A stretch of DNA of 8,263 bases from Vicinamibacteria bacterium (GTDB lineage Bacteria; Acidobacteriota; Vicinamibacteria; Fen-336; JAGNNV01). The notes under the pieces are model-generated. The model saw only the letters and a list, made by a program, of their open reading frames with translations, was not told where the DNA came from and did not search any database. Within the stretch, counting starts at the first letter, position 1. The number at the start of each line of letters is the position of its first letter. This document shows, one piece after another, positions 6,373-8,263 of the stretch. Made by a program: the position numbers and the translations under genes. Location: contig JAENWE010000051.1 in the NCBI GenBank assembly GCA_016650185.1, forward strand, positions 1 through 8,263, in the 5' to 3' direction.

Positions 6373-6854
6373 GACGTTCGAGGGCTTCAGATCCCGGTGG
6401 ATGATGCCCTTCTGATGGGCGTGCTGGACGCCCTCGCAGACCTGCGTGAACAACCCCAGACGCTCAGCGGTGTTCAGACGATGCCGGTCACAGTAGGCCG
6501 TAATCGGCTCACCCTTAACGTACCCCATGGCGAAGTACGGCCGGCCCTGTGGTGTTGTACCACCATCGAAGACAGTGGCAATTGCCGGGTGATCCATCAG
6601 CGCCAGAGTCTGGCGTTCGGCCTCGAAGCGGGCAACCACCTGCGCCGAGTCCATCCCCGCCTTGATGACCTTCAGGGCGACCTGCCGATGGATGGGCTCG
6701 GTCTGCTCGGCGAGCCAGACCTCGCCCATGCCTCCTTCGCCGAGGCGATGGAGAAGCCGGTAGCGACCGAAGGAACTGGCGACCAGGGCAGACGGTTGCT
6801 CCAGCGTGCCGAGTTGCGAGATCGGAGGAGCCTGATCGTCAGGCAATTGGCGCA

Positions 6855-6860
6855 CCTCCC
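6855..6860 (-). promoter_or_regulatory. Shine-Dalgarno GGGAGG for the truncated kinase
   Basis: CCTCCC on the plus strand reads GGGAGG on the minus strand, 8 bases before the TTG at 6846-6844. It fixes the kinase start about 26 codons before the glycine-rich loop region, as is usual in this family, and argues against the upstream TTG at 7086. Confidence 0.65.
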
Positions 6861-6875
6861 AAGGGTGAGCGAACC

Positions 6876-7004
6876 CTACGCTGCGGCCTGACCCGGCGTC
6901 AAGATCTTGATCGTCATCTTGACCGTTGCGTTTGGGTCGGCGGTCAGGAGCTTGATAACCCCTTCCGCGACCGTATCGAGGCTGAGACTTCGCCAGCACG
7001 GCAC
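6876..7004 (-). pseudogene. Fragment resembling the C-terminal part of a DUF499-type ATPase
   Basis: A 42-residue frame from GTG 7004 (straight after an in-frame TAA) to TAG 6876. It contains DTVAEGVIKLLTADPNATVK then MTIKILTPGQAAA. By memory of the family, this matches the near-C-terminal strand-helix-strand of DUF499/AAA-type large proteins (pattern ...EVIqHLtadPnAtVkVTiEI.A..PeG...). The remaining ~25 residues of the family end (VSENa.tLgF) and everything upstream are absent, so it is a scrap rather than a gene. It ends 30 bases before the kinase start. The overlapping kinase-frame and plus-strand translations of this stretch look non-coding. Confidence 0.35.
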
Positions 7005-7050
7005 TTACCTCGGACCGCGCCTCGGAAAGACCTGATCTGCTTGGACCCCG

Positions 7051-7863
7051 CAGTTTGGCTCGCAGTATCTCAAGTGCTGGAAGCAAGAGATCCTCGGCTT
7101 CAGGAAAGCGCTTCAGTTTCGTCAGGCAGGTGGTGTTGGTTGACGCGGTAGGACGCCGTCTGCCACTGATTTAGGCCGGCGGATCTTCCCGCGATCCTGA
7201 CCGCCTCCTCGTAGAGTGGCTCGGCCAAGGAGCAGCACGGCCAGGTTGTTCAGGCCCATGGCCACAAGTGCATGCTCGTCGCCCAGTTCCTTGCGCCAGA
7301 TCGCGAGCGCCTCACGCTGCGCCGCTCGGCCGCCGCGTAGTCACCCTTTCTTGACCGCAGGTTCGCCAGATTGTTCAGGCTTTCGGCCACGTCCGCTTGC
7401 GAATAGCCCGGCAGGTTGCGTCGCATCGCCAGCACCTCGCGCAACAACGGCTCGGCGGCCGCGCAGTCGCCCTTGATCCCCAGCAGGACGGCCAGATTGT
7501 TCATGGTGTAGGCCACGTCCGGGTGCGAATCGCCAAGCAGGCTGAGCCGCATGGCCAGAGACTTACGGTATAGCGGCTCGGCCGCTTCGTAGTCGCCCTT
7601 GTCAACCAGAAGCCACGCCAGGTCATTCAGGCTCGCCGCTACGTCACTGTGCGCGTCACCGAGTGTCCTCTGCCGGATCTCCAGAGCCGAGCGAATCAGT
7701 CGCTCTGCCTCGTCATAGCGAGAGAGGTCGCGGTAGGTTGTGCCGATGAGGTTTTGAATCGCCGCCTTGACCTCCGGCTGGTTCTCGAACAACACGTTGG
7801 CCTGATCGACCGCCCTCGCCAGCACCTCCATGACCGTGACATCACGACCAACACCATCAAAGG
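7051..7863 (-). pseudogene. C-terminal TPR half of a Ser/Thr kinase-TPR protein, broken by frameshifts
   Basis: From about 7863 the minus strand reads FDGVGRDVTVMEVLARAVDQ, the linker that follows the membrane helix in kinase-TPR proteins. Then come 42-residue tetratricopeptide units beginning at 7777, 7648, 7522, 7396 and 7271 (PEVKAAIQNL, SDVAASLNDL, PDVAYTMNNL, ADVAESLNNL, ALVAMGLNNL). The frame breaks near 7318 (one base lost; homology resumes as REALAIWRKELGDEHALVAM), near 7226-7230 (several residues lost; resumes AEPLYEEAVRIAGRSAGLNQ), and near 7129 (resumes CLTKLKRFPEAEDLLLPALE to LRAKL at 7051). The kinase domain that should precede it is absent: immediately upstream is the divergent peptidase gene. 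The in-frame ATG at 8011 gives only unrelated residues before 7863 and lies inside that gene. Confidence 0.8.
7396..7773 (-). repeat. Tandem 126-bp TPR-coding repeats
   Basis: Successive units start at 7648, 7522 and 7396, exactly 126 bases (42 codons) apart, with the next at 7271 (125 bases). Each encodes the pattern DVA-SLNNLA-LL-KGDY-AAEPL-R--LA-R---LGD-H. The 42-residue period is that of kinesin-light-chain-like TPRs rather than the 34-residue classic form. Confidence 0.75.
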
Positions 7864-7943
7864 GCCTCTCTCTCCGCCTTAGTTTCCCACCCCGGTGCGT
7901 GGGCGGGCCAGGGTTAAGCTCAACCGACTTCAAGGTTCCTGAC

Positions 7944-8263
7944 ATGCAAGCCAAATCGCCTTCGCTGCTCCTGTCTCTGCTATTCGCCCGATCGGTCCTC
8001 GCCGGGACCACGGGGGCGCCGGTGAGTGTCGACGACCTGATGCGTCTGCGATCGATCCACGACGTCCAGATCTCGCCGGACGGTCGCTTCGTCGCGTACG
8101 TGGTCTCTCAGCCAAATCTCGAGCGGAACGAGCACGAGACCGCGCTCTTTCTGGTGTCTTCAACCGGCGGCGTGCCGCGACGATTGACCTACGGCGCGCG
8201 CATCGCCAATCGCCCTCGTCCGAATCCACGCCTTCGCTGGTCCCCGGATGGTTCGTGGCTCTC
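7944..8263 (+). CDS. Secreted S9-type (prolyl oligopeptidase-like) peptidase, N-terminus (3' partial)
   Basis: ATG 7944 opens a frame that runs off the right edge (106 complete codons). Residues 1-20 form a signal peptide (KSPSLLLSLLFARSVLA, cleavage before GTTGAP). The mature part has SVDDLMRLRSIHDVQISPDG, RFVAYVVSQPNLERNEHETA, LFLVSSTGGVPRRLTYG and LRWSPDGSW. These are the ISPDGR/WSPDG blades of the TolB-like propeller that precedes the alpha/beta-hydrolase domain in S9 dipeptidyl/acylaminoacyl peptidases. The catalytic Ser-Asp-His part is outside the window, so a non-peptidase TolB protein cannot be fully excluded, though the SVDDLMRLR opening strongly suggests S9. AAGG lies about 8 bases before the ATG. 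The ~80-base gap to the TPR remnant would hold a divergent promoter; none is obvious. Confidence 0.88.
   Translation, partial: MQAKSPSLLLSLLFARSVLAGTTGAPVSVDDLMRLRSIHDVQISPDGRFVAYVVSQPNLERNEHETALFLVSSTGGVPRRLTYGARIANRPRPNPRLRWSPDGSWL

Larger units (their letters stand above)
5851..6846 (-). pseudogene. Truncated Ser/Thr protein kinase (N-lobe to catalytic loop) fused to an unrelated tail
   Basis: The frame from TTG 6846 gives MPDDQAPPISQLG..., then FGRYRLLHRLGEGGMGEVWL (glycine-rich loop, residues 36-43), VALKVIKAGMD (ATP-anchoring Lys59), FEAERQTLALMDHP (C-helix), the hinge FAMGYVKGEPITAYCD, and HAHQKGIIHRDLKPSN (catalytic loop 150-157). The family continues with VIDFG, the activation segment, APE and the rest of the C-lobe; all are missing. 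Translation instead runs into an unrelated tail from 6372. The start is supported by GGGAGG 8 bases upstream; the longer frame back to 7086 reads through the TPR and DUF499-like remnants. The sequence resembles large Planctomycete/Acidobacteria kinases that carry a membrane helix and C-terminal TPR or TolB repeats. Without the DFG magnesium-binding Asp it cannot be a normal active kinase. Confidence 0.8.

Noticed and set aside
6241..6891. 216-codon plus-strand frame over the kinase
   Set aside because: Exact antisense of the well-conserved kinase N-lobe; no independent motifs or start signals.
6847..7086. Longer start for the kinase frame (TTG at 7086) giving a 411-residue protein
   Set aside because: The first 16 residues are the end of the TPR remnant (LLPALEILRAKL) and the rest reads through the DUF499-like scrap in the wrong frame. 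TTG 6846 has a proper SD and the usual distance to the glycine loop.
7886..7903. CCCAC/GTGGG inverted repeat upstream of the S9-type peptidase gene
   Set aside because: Only five paired bases with an 8-base loop in GC-rich DNA; too weak to call an operator or terminator.
7864..8011. Upstream extension of the TPR frame to an ATG at 8011
   Set aside because: These codons are antisense to the signal peptide of the S9-type peptidase and show none of the kinase or linker residues expected before the TPR part.

Overview
The window is GC-rich DNA from a bacterium that uses many GC-ending codons and several GTG/TTG starts. The gene content fits an Acidobacteriota-like or similar soil/sediment lineage: a fused alpha/beta 2-oxoacid dehydrogenase E1, an exported PqqB-like metallo-hydrolase, an NtrY-like histidine kinase, Planctomycete/Acidobacteria-style Ser/Thr kinase-TPR pieces, and an S9-type peptidase with a TolB-like propeller. 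This assignment is inferred from family distribution; there is no marker gene in the window.

Left part (1-3931), intact genes. The 3' part of an E1 alpha/beta fusion gene runs off the left edge. It is followed, with a one-base TGATG stop/start overlap, by a secreted MBL-fold protein. Converging on these from the minus strand is a complete membrane sensor histidine kinase with a TTG start. Its expected partner, an NtrC-type response regulator, is represented only by a roughly 30-residue C-terminal Fis-like helix-turn-helix immediately upstream (about 3929-4087).

Middle and right part (about 3930-7863), mostly remnants around a few intact genes. On the minus strand are msrA (4464-5078) and a small conserved hypothetical gene (5352-5849) with an excellent ribosome binding site. 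Upstream of these lies an N-terminal Ser/Thr protein kinase that stops making sense just after the catalytic loop and continues in frame into an unrecognised tail (5851-6846). Next come a 42-codon fragment resembling the C-terminus of a DUF499-type protein (6876-7004) and the C-terminal TPR half of a kinase-TPR protein broken by at least three frame changes (about 7051-7863). Because such proteins are normally kinase first and TPR second, the TPR half lying upstream of the kinase half on the same strand means two broken copies or a rearranged one. Two long gene-poor stretches (4088-4463 and 5079-5351) hold only weak signals.

Right edge (7944-8263). The start of a secreted S9-type peptidase runs off the window on the plus strand, diverging from the TPR remnant.

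No CRISPR array, tRNA, rRNA or intact mobile element was found. I do not see a convincing new multi-gene system. The most notable features are the rearranged kinase/TPR remnants, the orphaned sensor kinase, and the small conserved gene whose start lies one base after the stop of the chimeric kinase frame.
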